DNA of 64,000 nucleotides, taken from NCBI RefSeq assembly GCF_900091575.1, contig NZ_FMCR01000001.1:744001-808000 (forward strand), written 5' to 3'. Both the position numbers and the translations under genes were made by a program. Each line of letters starts with the position of its first letter. The first letter of the stretch is position 1. Origin of the DNA: Micromonospora saelicesensis. Its GTDB lineage: Bacteria > Actinomycetota > Actinomycetes > Mycobacteriales > Micromonosporaceae. Shown in pieces: positions 29,174-37,413 of the stretch. Under the pieces are notes generated by a model, which searched no databases, was not told the DNA's origin, and worked only from the letters and a program-made list of their open reading frames with translations.

Positions 29174-29492
29174 GAGCGTCCTCCGTGTAGACGACTTTGT
29201 AGAGGTGTCGTTCCGGCGTGGCGATCGCGCGCACCTCGCCGAAGTGGGGGTGGACCTCGGGGTTCTGGAGCATCGCGGTGAAGTGCTCTTCGCTCTTCCA
29301 CTGCGCGTAGTTGACGACCCGGGTCCCGTCGAGGCTGGCGTGGATGTTCGCCGACACGAACCCGTCGACCTTGGACATCACCGCGTCGGTCGCCTCGATC
29401 AGGATGTCGACGAGCTTCTGCTGGTTGGCCGGCTCGACGGTGAAGATGTTGACCATCGTCACGACCGGCTGGTCGATGCCGATGTGTGCCAT
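29166..29492 (-). CDS. ABM-family anthrone monooxygenase (TcmH-like)
   Basis: A 108-aa cofactor-free antibiotic biosynthesis monooxygenase. Typical segments are VTMVNIFTVEPANQQKLVDIL, VSANIHASLDGTRVVNYAQWKSEEHF and a closing strand HLYKVVYTE. TcmH and ActVA-orf6 of this family oxidise an anthrone to a quinone with O2. It fits after ring closure by the TcmI-like cyclase. The ATG at 29492 lies 15 bases after the stop of the upstream methyltransferase. Confidence 0.92.
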   Translation of the reverse strand: MAHIGIDQPVVTMVNIFTVEPANQQKLVDILIEATDAVMSKVDGFVSANIHASLDGTRVVNYAQWKSEEHFTAMLQNPEVHPHFGEVRAIATPERHLYKVVYTEDAHV

Positions 29493-29507
29493 TGCGGGCT
29501 TCCTTTC

Positions 29508-30566
29508 CTAGATCGGACGCGCTTCGAGCAGGGCCCAGCCGCGGGACGCGGGGGTGTTGACCAGCTCGAAACCGGACGCGGTGAACAGCGCCTGCCATTC
29601 GCGGAGGTCGCGCTCCTTGCCGCCGAAGAGCACCAGCATGTCGATGTCGATGATCTTGGCGTGGTCCCACTGGTTGCGCGGCGGCACGATCTGGTCGATC
29701 GCGATGAGGCGGGAGTCGGCGTCGCCGATCGCCGCCCGGATCCGACGCAGCAGCGTGACGCAGGTGTCGTCGGGCCAGTTGTGGACGATCGACTTCAGGA
29801 TGTACGCGTCGGCACCCGCTGGCAGCTCGTCGGTGAAGAAGTCGCCGCCCCGCACCTCGACCCGCTCGGTGACACCGTGCTCCTTGAGCAGCGGTTCGGC
29901 GTCGGCCACGACCTCGGGCAGATCGAAGAGGACACCGGTGCCCTCGGGGTGACGCTGGAGCATCTTGGCCAGGAAGTAGCCGTTGCTGCCGCCGATGTCG
30001 GCGATCCGGCCGAACCGCTCGGGCGCCAACTCCGCCGCGAACCGGTCGGCGAGCCGCCGGCTCCAGTGGGCCATGAAGCCCTCGAAGAACCGGTTGGCCT
30101 CCGGGTGGGCCTGGAGGTAGTCGTAGAAGCCCATGCCGAAGACCTTGTTGAAGGCCGGCTCGCCGGTGCGGACGCTGTGCAGGATCTCCGCGTACGGGAG
30201 GCGGTTGAAGTCGGCCCCGCTGAACTGCACCATCGGCCGCAGCCCGCCGATCCGGGCCGACGTCAGCCCCTCACCGAGCGGGGTCAGCGCGAACGACCCG
30301 TCCTCCTGCTCGTCGAAGATGCCGACCGCGGAGGCCGCGCGCAGGATCCGCCGTAGCGCGTCCTCGTGCGACTCGGTCGCCGCCGCCAGTTGGGCGACGG
30401 GCACCGGTCCGTCGACGAGCAGGTCGGCGACGCCGAGCTCGGTGACCACGTAGATCACGTTGGCGATCTGTTTGGCGCTTCCCAGCACCGCGATCTGCCG
30501 TTCACGCAGGTCAAGTGCCTGCTGCTCGTCGAAGTTCGCGACGGCGGCGAGGCTGGCGTCGGTCAT
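29508..30566 (-). CDS. SAM-dependent O-methyltransferase (first in operon)
   Basis: A 352-aa COMT-like methyltransferase. The N-terminal winged helix (SAKQIANVIYVVTELGVADLL) is followed by RIADIGGSNGYFLAKML (SAM motif I), GVLFDLPEVVADAEPLL (motif II) and the general-base region LKSIVHNWPDDTCVTLLRRIR with a His in HNW. The family members TcmO, DmpM and MmcR methylate aromatic hydroxyls. The start codon overlaps the chain-length-factor stop by 4 bases. Being directly after the minimal KS pair, it probably acts on the main scaffold. Confidence 0.92.
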   Translation of the reverse strand: MTDASLAAVANFDEQQALDLRERQIAVLGSAKQIANVIYVVTELGVADLLVDGPVPVAQLAAATESHEDALRRILRAASAVGIFDEQEDGSFALTPLGEGLTSARIGGLRPMVQFSGADFNRLPYAEILHSVRTGEPAFNKVFGMGFYDYLQAHPEANRFFEGFMAHWSRRLADRFAAELAPERFGRIADIGGSNGYFLAKMLQRHPEGTGVLFDLPEVVADAEPLLKEHGVTERVEVRGGDFFTDELPAGADAYILKSIVHNWPDDTCVTLLRRIRAAIGDADSRLIAIDQIVPPRNQWDHAKIIDIDMLVLFGGKERDLREWQALFTASGFELVNTPASRGWALLEARPI

Positions 30567-31783
30567 CGTCCATTCCTTTCGTCGGTCACGACCATGGCCG
30601 CGTTGAACCCGCCGTAGCCCCTGGCGAGGACGAGCGCCGCGCGTACGGGTGTCTCCCGCGCGACGTCGCGCACCAGGTCGAGGTGCAGGCCCTCGGCCGG
30701 CTGGCGGATGTTGGTGGTGGGCGGGATGACTCCGTGCCGGATCGACAGCAGCGCGGACACGAGGTCGAGCGCCGCCCCGCCCGAGTAGAGCCGGCCGGTC
30801 ATCGTCTTGGGCACGGTCACCGCCACCCCGCGTGGGCCGAAGACAGCGGTGATCGCCTCGGCCTCGACGCGGTCGAGCTCCGCGACACCGGCGCCGTCGG
30901 CGAAGACGACGTCGATGTCGGCTGGTGTGAGACCGGCGTCGGACACTGCCATTTCGGCCGCCCGACGCAGTCCCGGCGGGCGGCCGGAGCCGGGCCGGGG
31001 GTCGAACGTCGCGCCGTATCCGGCGATCACCCCGTAGACGGCGGCCCCGCGCCGGGCAGCGGCGAGTTCGTCCTCCAGCACGAGGATCGCCCCGCCCTCG
31101 CCCGGCACGTAACCCGAGGCGTTGGCGTCGAACGGCAGGAACGCCGTGGCCGGATCGCGCCCCGTGCTGAGGAGGCCGTTGGCGAGCTGGGCCGTCCAGC
31201 CCCACGGGCAGAGCGACGCGTCGACACCGCCGGTCATCACGAGCTGCACGCCCTTGCGCACCTGACGCCGGGCCTGCGCCACCGCGTCGAGCCCACCCGC
31301 CTGCTCGGTGACGAGCACCCCGGTCGGCCCACGCATCCCGTGGCGGATCGAGATCTGGCCGGTGTTGACAGCGTAGAACCAGGCGAACGACTGGTACGCG
31401 CTGACGTGCTCGGAGCCCTTGCTCCAGAGCTTCTCCAGCTCACGGTGGCCGAACTCGAAGCCGCCCGAAGCGCTGGCCGTCACGACACCCATGCCGAACT
31501 CGGGCAGCGCCGACGGGTCGACCGACGCATCGGCCAGCGCCCACTGCGCCGCCGTCAACGACAGCCGAGTCATGTGGTCGGTCTGCGCCATCAGCCGGCT
31601 CGGGATGTGATCGGCCGCCTCGTATCCGGGAACCTCGCCGGCCAACTGGGCCGGGTAACCCGAGGGGTCGAAACGGCTGATCGGCCCGATCCCACCCACC
31701 CCGGCGACGGTGGCCGCCCAGAAGGCGTCGCGGCCCAACCCGTTGGGCGCGGCCACCCCGACCCCGGTGACGACAGTGGTCAT
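30563..31783 (-). CDS. Type II PKS chain length factor (KS-beta)
   Basis: A 406-aa KS-beta subunit. The active-site cysteine of ketosynthases is replaced by Gln161 in [15 protein letters not shown], the hallmark of chain length factors. Other KS-fold landmarks are [20 protein letters not shown] and [23 protein letters not shown]. It pairs with KS-alpha, starts chains by decarboxylating malonyl-ACP, and its channel sets chain length; a decaketide is suggested only by the TcmN/TcmI context. It overlaps KS-alpha and the methyltransferase by 4 bases each. Confidence 0.95.
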   Translation of the reverse strand: MTTVVTGVGVAAPNGLGRDAFWAATVAGVGGIGPISRFDPSGYPAQLAGEVPGYEAADHIPSRLMAQTDHMTRLSLTAAQWALADASVDPSALPEFGMGVVTASASGGFEFGHRELEKLWSKGSEHVSAYQSFAWFYAVNTGQISIRHGMRGPTGVLVTEQAGGLDAVAQARRQVRKGVQLVMTGGVDASLCPWGWTAQLANGLLSTGRDPATAFLPFDANASGYVPGEGGAILVLEDELAAARRGAAVYGVIAGYGATFDPRPGSGRPPGLRRAAEMAVSDAGLTPADIDVVFADGAGVAELDRVEAEAITAVFGPRGVAVTVPKTMTGRLYSGGAALDLVSALLSIRHGVIPPTTNIRQPAEGLHLDLVRDVARETPVRAALVLARGYGGFNAAMVVTDERNGR

Positions 31784-33042
31784 GCCACACGCGCCAGGAG
31801 CATCGCGCTCTGGAAGCCGCCGAACCCGCTGCCCACGCTCAACACCACGTCGGTCTGCTGCTCGCGGGCGGTGAGCGGCACGTAGTCGAGGTCGCACTCC
31901 GGGTCGCGTTCGTGCAGGTTGGCCGTCGGCGGCACCGCCCCGTGCTTGATCGCCAGGGCCGACGCCGCGATCTCGATCGAGCCGATGGCACCGAGCGAGT
32001 GGCCGATCATCGACTTGATGGAGCTGACCGGGGTGCGGTACGCGTGATCGCCGAGGCTCCGCTTGAACGCCGCCGTCTCGTGCCTGTCGTTCTGCTTCGT
32101 ACCCGAGCCGTGCGCGTTGATGTAGTCGACGGCGTCGCCGGGCAGCCGGGCGTCGGCGAGCGCGACGCGGATCGCCTCGGCCATCTCCCGCCCGTCGGGC
32201 CGCAGGCCGGTCATGTGGAACGCGTTGGAGCGCGAGGCGAACCCGACCAACTCGGCGTAGATCTGCGCACCTCGCCGGCGGGCGTGCTCGAGCTCTTCGA
32301 GGACGAACATCGCCGAACCCTCGCCGAGAACGAACCCGTCGCGACTGTTGTCGAACGGCCGCGAGGCGTGCGTCGGGTCGTCGTTGCGGGCCGTGGTCGC
32401 CTTGATCGCGTCGAAGCAGGCCACAGTGATCGGCGAGATCGGGGCGTCGGTCGCGCCGGCGATCATCACGTCGGCCGAGCCCTCCCGGATCAGCTCCCGG
32501 GCGTGGCCGACCGAGTCGAGGCCCGACGTGCAGCCGGTGGAGACCACCGTCGCCGGACCTTCCGCCCCGACCGACCACGCCACCTCGCGGGCGAACGAGC
32601 TCGGAACCAGATAGTCGTAGAGGTGCGGGGTGGCGTACCGGTGATCGGTCAGCCATTTCCGGCCGCCGTCGCTGACCACGACGTACTCCTCTTCGAGGCT
32701 CATCGTGGCCCCGACCGCCGTGCCGACGCTGACGCCGACCCGGGTCGGGTCGGCGACCTCGAAGCCGCTGTCGGCCAGCGCCTCCCGGGTGCAGACCACG
32801 GCCATCTGGGCCGCCCGGTCCATCCGACGGACCTCCTGCGGCGACAGGCCCTCGGCGACCGGGTCGAAGTCGGCCTCCGCGGCCACCCGCGACCGGAAGG
32901 GGGTGGCGTCGAAGAACGACAGGGTACGGGTGGCCGTGCGGCCAGCGGTCAACAGTTCCCAGAACGCCTTGGTGCCCAGTCCACCGGGGGCGATGACGCC
33001 AATCCCGGTAATGACCACCCGACGGTCGGATGTGCTCGTCAT
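31780..33042 (-). CDS. Type II PKS ketosynthase (KS-alpha)
   Basis: A 420-aa ketosynthase. Active-site Cys171 is in [16 protein letters not shown], and the two catalytic histidines are in [15 protein letters not shown] and [12 protein letters not shown]. It begins [15 protein letters not shown] as usual. With the chain length factor and ACP it forms the minimal PKS that builds the poly-beta-ketone from malonyl-CoA. It is the first gene of the 13-gene operon. An 81-base gap to the SARP gene upstream contains an 11-bp-phased repeat and -10-like box, so transcription of the operon probably starts here. Confidence 0.97.
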   Translation of the reverse strand: MTSTSDRRVVITGIGVIAPGGLGTKAFWELLTAGRTATRTLSFFDATPFRSRVAAEADFDPVAEGLSPQEVRRMDRAAQMAVVCTREALADSGFEVADPTRVGVSVGTAVGATMSLEEEYVVVSDGGRKWLTDHRYATPHLYDYLVPSSFAREVAWSVGAEGPATVVSTGCTSGLDSVGHARELIREGSADVMIAGATDAPISPITVACFDAIKATTARNDDPTHASRPFDNSRDGFVLGEGSAMFVLEELEHARRRGAQIYAELVGFASRSNAFHMTGLRPDGREMAEAIRVALADARLPGDAVDYINAHGSGTKQNDRHETAAFKRSLGDHAYRTPVSSIKSMIGHSLGAIGSIEIAASALAIKHGAVPPTANLHERDPECDLDYVPLTAREQQTDVVLSVGSGFGGFQSAMLLARVA

Positions 33043-33073
33043 GGAAGACCTCCTGGCCGCGATGTCCGTGTGA

Positions 33074-33116
33074 AAGCTAGGGACGGCCGGTCGAACGGCG
33101 CTGGAGCGTCGGTCGA
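33074..33116 (-). promoter_or_regulatory. SARP-type promoter of the KS-alpha operon
   Basis: On the minus strand TCGACCG occurs twice with a 22-base (2 x 11) period (33110-33116 and 33088-33094). The intermediate 11-base register begins TCCAGCG. Eight bases after the second heptamer is TAGCTT (33074-33079), a good -10. SARPs such as ActII-ORF4 bind 11- or 22-bp-phased heptamers, with the last repeat 8 bases from the -10 and no -35, exactly this layout. Confidence 0.7.
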
Positions 33117-33123
33117 GGGCCTG

Positions 33124-33933
33124 TCACGAGGCCCTGGCAAGCCCCGGGCGCAGTGGCCCGCCGGCGGCCAACACCTCCCGCTGGAGCCGCTGGAGGTCAG
33201 GCGAAGGGTCCAGGCCCAACTCCTCACTGAGCACCCGGCGCAGGTGGTGGTACGCCTGCAACGCCTCACCACGGCGCCCCGAGCGGCTGAGCGCCACGAT
33301 GAGCTGGCGGTGGAACCACTCGTTGAGCGGGTACGTGCCCACGAGATAGCGCAGCTCGCCGATCAGCTCCCGGTGGCGGCCGAGCGTGATGTCGGCCTGG
33401 ATGCGCAGCTCCAGCGCCCGGATCCACTGCTCCTGGAGGTGGATCGCGTGCGCCTCCAACGCCGGCCCGAACGTCACGTTGGCGCCCACCGGCCCCGTCC
33501 ACATGGCCAGCGCCCGCCGCAGCACCTCGGCGCCCTCCTCGGGCCGGTCCGACTCGATGTGCGAGCGCCCCTGGTCGAGCATCGTCTCGAACACCTCGGC
33601 GTCGAGCTGGCCCGGCTCCACCCTGAGCAGGTAGCCGCGGGCACGGCTCTCCAGCACGGTCCGGTCCGGGGTCTCTATGCCCTCTTTCGCGAAGAGCTTG
33701 CGCAGGTGGTAGATGTAGGTCTGCACCGTGGTGACGGCGCTGCGCGCCGGATCGTCACCCCACAACTCCCGGATTATCGAGTCGACCAACACGACCCGAT
33801 TGGCCCGCATCACCAGCAACGCCAACACGGTCCGCACCTTCGGCGGCGTCGGCGTGCAGATCCGGCCCTCGTGGATCACTTCCAGCGACCCGAGGATCTC
33901 GTACCTGACCACAGTGGTCCCCCCATTCCCCAT
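33124..33933 (-). CDS. SARP-family pathway activator
   Basis: A 269-aa Streptomyces antibiotic regulatory protein of the short type. The N-terminal OmpR-like winged helix is YEILGSLEVIHEG, TPPKVRTVLALLVMRANRVVLVDSII and TTVQTYIYHLRKLF; the remainder is the BTAD helical domain (HLQEQWIRALELRIQADITLGRHRELIGELRYLV, in parts). Such proteins activate PKS operons by binding heptamer direct repeats. It lies directly upstream of KS-alpha in the same direction and divergent from metK. Repeats in both flanking intergenic regions suggest it controls the cluster and perhaps itself. Confidence 0.93.
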   Translation of the reverse strand: MGNGGTTVVRYEILGSLEVIHEGRICTPTPPKVRTVLALLVMRANRVVLVDSIIRELWGDDPARSAVTTVQTYIYHLRKLFAKEGIETPDRTVLESRARGYLLRVEPGQLDAEVFETMLDQGRSHIESDRPEEGAEVLRRALAMWTGPVGANVTFGPALEAHAIHLQEQWIRALELRIQADITLGRHRELIGELRYLVGTYPLNEWFHRQLIVALSRSGRRGEALQAYHHLRRVLSEELGLDPSPDLQRLQREVLAAGGPLRPGLARAS

Positions 33934-33941
33934 AGCACTCG

Positions 33942-33959
33942 TCGAGACGCTCTCAAGCT
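33942..33959. promoter_or_regulatory. Possible SARP repeats between SARP and metK genes
   Basis: TCGAGAC (33942) and TCAAGCT (33953) are spaced exactly 11 bases in the 211-base divergent region. Two TCGATGC copies at 34021 and 34065 (44 bases apart) may add to it. The evidence is weaker than for the KS-alpha and aminotransferase sites because a clear -10 is not visible. Confidence 0.45.
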
Positions 33960-34144
33960 ATGGATGAGCGGGGCGTGTCGGAACGACCGCAGGTAGCGAC
34001 ATCACGGGTTCTTCCGAGGATCGATGCGTGTCGAAAGTTGTACGGCGGATACCCCTTTGATCGCTCGATGCTTCCTCCAGGCAACCTCCACCAGGGGCGG
34101 GAAGACTCGCCGGGCCCCCACGCCCCTCGGGTTAGGAGTCACAC

Positions 34145-35332
34145 ATGTCGCGCCGCCTCTTCACCTCCGAGTCGGTCACCGAAGGTCATCCCGACAAGAT
34201 CGCCGATCAGATCAGCGACGGGATCCTCGACGCGTTACTGGCGCAGGACCCGCACAGCCGGGTCGCCGTCGAAAGCCTGATCACCACCGGCCAGGTCCAC
34301 GTCGCGGGCGAGGTCACCACGCAGGCCTACGCCGACATCCCGCGCATCGTGCGGGAAACGGTCCTGGGCATCGGGTACGACTCGTCGAAGAAGGGCTTCG
34401 ACGGCGCATCCTGCGGCGTCAGCATCTCGATCGGCGCCCAGTCGCCCGACATCGCGCAGGGTGTCGACACGGCGATCGAGCTGCGCGACGGTTCGTCCGG
34501 CGGTGGGCTCGACGCCCAGGGCGCCGGCGACCAGGGCATGATGTTCGGCTTCGCCTGCTCGGAGACGCCGGAGCTGATGCCGCTGCCGATCGCGCTGGCC
34601 CATCGGCTGGCCCGTCGGCTGGCCGCCGTCCGCAAGGACGGCACGGTGCCCTACCTGCGGCCGGACGGCAAAACCCAGGTCACCGTCGAGTACGACGGCC
34701 TACGACCGGTCCGGCTCGACACCGTCGTGGTCTCCACGCAGCACGCCGCCCACATCTCCCTCGACGAACTGCTCGCCCCCGACATCCGGGACCACGTGAT
34801 CACGCCGGAGCTGGAGGCGCTCGACCTCGACACCGAGGGTTACCGACTGCTGGTCAACCCGACTGGCCGGTTCGAGATCGGTGGCCCGATGGGCGACGCC
34901 GGCCTGACCGGACGGAAGATCATCGTCGACACCTACGGCGGGTACGCCCGGCACGGTGGTGGCGCGTTCTCGGGCAAGGACCCGTCGAAGGTCGACCGCT
35001 CGGCGGCGTACGCGATGCGGTGGGTGGCGAAGAACGTGGTCGCCGCGGGCCTGGCCGAACGGTGCGAGGCACAGGTGGCCTACGCGATCGGCAAGGCCCA
35101 CCCGGTGAGCCTGTTCGTGGAGACGTTCGGGACGGAGACGGTGCCGCTCGACCGGATCGAGAAGGCGATCGGCGAGGTCTTCGACCTGCGCCCGGCGGCG
35201 ATCATCCGTGACCTGGACCTCCTGCGTCCGATCTACCAGCAGACGGCCGCCTACGGCCACTTCGGCCGTGAACTCCCGGACCTGACCTGGGAGCGCACGG
35301 ACCGCGCCGCCGACCTCAAGGCCGCTTGTTGA
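34145..35332 (+). CDS. metK: S-adenosylmethionine synthetase
   Basis: Methionine adenosyltransferase of 395 aa: makes SAM from methionine and ATP. It begins [30 protein letters not shown], with the ATP-binding [12 protein letters not shown], the P-loop-like [19 protein letters not shown] and KIIVDTYGG. It is full length for the family. Divergent from the SARP and followed by a converging response regulator, it is inside the cluster and not in a methionine-metabolism operon. It is therefore probably a second, pathway-dedicated copy feeding the three O-methyltransferases; the primary metK should be elsewhere. Confidence 0.97.
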   Translation: MSRRLFTSESVTEGHPDKIADQISDGILDALLAQDPHSRVAVESLITTGQVHVAGEVTTQAYADIPRIVRETVLGIGYDSSKKGFDGASCGVSISIGAQSPDIAQGVDTAIELRDGSSGGGLDAQGAGDQGMMFGFACSETPELMPLPIALAHRLARRLAAVRKDGTVPYLRPDGKTQVTVEYDGLRPVRLDTVVVSTQHAAHISLDELLAPDIRDHVITPELEALDLDTEGYRLLVNPTGRFEIGGPMGDAGLTGRKIIVDTYGGYARHGGGAFSGKDPSKVDRSAAYAMRWVAKNVVAAGLAERCEAQVAYAIGKAHPVSLFVETFGTETVPLDRIEKAIGEVFDLRPAAIIRDLDLLRPIYQQTAAYGHFGRELPDLTWERTDRAADLKAAC

Positions 35333-35375
35333 GGAACGTCGCCGGTCGCCAGGGCCTGTTTCATAAGAACTGGCC

Positions 35376-36074
35376 CTAGAACGGCGGGCGGCGCGGGCGT
35401 GGCACCAACCGGTCGTGTGGCAGCGTCACCAGTGACGCTGCCACCGCCTTGTTGACCGCGTCGATGCGGGAGACCGCGCCGAGCTTCGCGAAGATTCGAC
35501 GCAAATGGCTCTTCACAGTGGCCTCGGTCAGGTCGAGCCGCCGTGCGATCTGGGCGTTGGTCATCGCCTCGGCCGCGAGTTGCAGGATCTCCAGCTCGAC
35601 GGGGGACAGAATGGCGGACTCCGCGTTCTGCACCTGCACCAGGCTCTGACCGGAGACCGAGAGCAGCACCGAGCCGCTGCCGTCGCGCGCCTTGCGGATC
35701 GCGGCGACCAGTTCCTCACGACCCACGCTCTTGAGCAGGTAGGCGCGCACCCCGGCGGCGATCAGACGGCGCAGCAGGTCGGGGCTGTCATACATGCTGA
35801 GGATGACGACTGCGCTGTCGGGCGACACCTCACGGATGCGGCGCACCGTGACCACCGGGTCGTCGCCGGGAATCTCGACGTCGAGCAACACCACGTCGGG
35901 ACGCTCCGACGCCGCCTTGGCGACCGCGGTGGCCGAGTCGCCCGCCTCGTCGACCACGTCGAGGTCGGCGTGCACCTCGAGCACCCAGCGCAGCCCCTCG
36001 CGGACGAGAGCGTGGTCGTCGACTATGAGGATGGTGGTGGCGCCGGCGGGAGACCCGCCGTCGGACCGCGTCAA
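35376..36074 (-). CDS. LuxR-family response regulator without adjacent kinase
   Basis: NarL-type response regulator, about 232 aa from the chosen TTG start with a GGGGGTTAGG upstream (an in-frame start at 36185 would add a low-complexity leader). The receiver domain has ILIVDDHALVREGL and the phosphorylation site VVLLDVEIPG. The C-terminal LuxR helix-turn-helix is LSPVELEILQLAAEAMTNAQIARRL with [33 protein letters not shown]. This last segment is nearly the same as in the regulator at 46688-47365, so the two are paralogues on either side of the cluster. No histidine kinase is next to it. Confidence 0.85.
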   Translation of the reverse strand: MTRSDGGSPAGATTILIVDDHALVREGLRWVLEVHADLDVVDEAGDSATAVAKAASERPDVVLLDVEIPGDDPVVTVRRIREVSPDSAVVILSMYDSPDLLRRLIAAGVRAYLLKSVGREELVAAIRKARDGSGSVLLSVSGQSLVQVQNAESAILSPVELEILQLAAEAMTNAQIARRLDLTEATVKSHLRRIFAKLGAVSRIDAVNKAVAASLVTLPHDRLVPRPRRPPF

Positions 36075-36203
36075 CCTAACCCCCAGACCCCATCCCCCGC
36101 CGCCAGCGTGCACACGATTGGCACCGTATCGCGGACGTGTGACACCACAGCCATCGTGGCGTCCTCCCGACACGAAGAACGCCACGATCGCCGTGCGACT
36201 CTG

Positions 36204-37325
36204 TCAGTCTCGTGTGGACAGACGGACCAACTCGCCGATGCCGAGGCCCTTGTTGGCGATGTAGAAGCTGCCGTCGGAAGCGATGGCGAACGACATCGGG
36301 GAGTCCAGGCCGGTGCTCGCCAGCTCCCGGTGGCTACCGTCGCGCTCCACCCGGATCAACGCACCGGTGGAGTCCCCGGAGCTGAGCCCGTTCTTCGCGA
36401 TCTCCAGCACGACCAGTCGACCCCGCTTGTCGAACGCGATGTCGATGATGTTGGTGAAGCCGGTCGCGAAGATGGTCGGCTCCTGCCCGGGCACCAGCCG
36501 CCACACCCGGGCGCCGCCGTTCGGGAAGGGGTGCCCGGTCAGCTGTCCGATGTAGAGGGCACCGTCCGGCCCGCGGGTGATGGTGACCGGCACGAACTGG
36601 ATCGGCGTCGTCGAGCCAGGCGGCAGGCCCCACTCCGGCGGCGCAGGAACCTGCTCCTGTGGCCACACATGTTCGGCAGTGACCGCGCCACGGCGGTCGA
36701 TCTTGAGCACGTCGTTGGCGGCCGCGTCGAGCGCGTAGACGTCACGCCCGTCGGCGACCACGGCGTACGGCTGGCTCTCCGGAATGACCCCGTCGGGGTT
36801 GTTCTGCCCCTCGAAGGCGGAAAGGTCGCCGACGACCGACCAGCGGCGCTTCCCCTCGACCCGGAGGACCGTCCCCATCGTGGCCCCGGCCGCACCGAGC
36901 AGGTCGCGCGAGACCGGGTCGGTGCTGTAGCCCATCGCCACCAGCAGCTTGCCCTGCCGGTCGAACGCCAGGTCGTGGGCCCCGTAGACGGAGAAGCCGC
37001 CGCCGGTGCTCCGCAGCGACGGCAGACCCGTCACGACTCGCTTCTGCCAGCCGTGACGGACCGCCGTGATCGCACCGGTCGAGCCGTAGCAGAGGTTGGT
37101 GCCGAACGTGCCGGGGATGCACACGTCGTCGCCGCCGAGCCCGGCCTCGGCGACGTAGACGGTGCCGGCCCGGTCGATGGCGACACCGCGAGGGTTGTCG
37201 AGGTTGCGGGCGACGACGGTCAGTCGCCCAGTGGTCGAGGTGGCCGCAGTGGCGGGCGCGGCAATGCCGGCCACCAGTACCAGCGGCACAGCCAGCGACA
37301 ACGTTCGTCGCATCGCGTCGAGCAT
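36204..37325 (-). CDS. Secreted ScyD/ScyE-like (SMP-30/NHL-type) beta-propeller protein
   Basis: A 373-aa exported protein. The signal peptide is MRRTLSLAVPLVLVAGIAAPATA. The mature part contains repeated propeller strands (NLDNPRGVAIDRAGTVYVAEAG, GAHDLAFDRQGKLLVAMG, PDGALYIGQLTG, DIAFDKRGRLVVLEIA, SFAIASDGSFYIANKGLG). This pattern is that of the ScyD/ScyE family, named after proteins in the cyanobacterial scytonemin cluster, where they are periplasmic. The enzymatic role of the family is not settled. It is 88 bases downstream of a membrane multicopper oxidase in the same direction, so the two may work together outside the cytosol. Confidence 0.8.
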   Translation of the reverse strand: MLDAMRRTLSLAVPLVLVAGIAAPATAATSTTGRLTVVARNLDNPRGVAIDRAGTVYVAEAGLGGDDVCIPGTFGTNLCYGSTGAITAVRHGWQKRVVTGLPSLRSTGGGFSVYGAHDLAFDRQGKLLVAMGYSTDPVSRDLLGAAGATMGTVLRVEGKRRWSVVGDLSAFEGQNNPDGVIPESQPYAVVADGRDVYALDAAANDVLKIDRRGAVTAEHVWPQEQVPAPPEWGLPPGSTTPIQFVPVTITRGPDGALYIGQLTGHPFPNGGARVWRLVPGQEPTIFATGFTNIIDIAFDKRGRLVVLEIAKNGLSSGDSTGALIRVERDGSHRELASTGLDSPMSFAIASDGSFYIANKGLGIGELVRLSTRD

Positions 37326-37413
37326 GGGTTCTCCTCAGCATGCGGGGTTCGGATGCGAACGACGCTGCCGTCGTTGCCTCGAGGCCCGGTGGAGGAAGGC
37401 TCGACAGGTCCGC

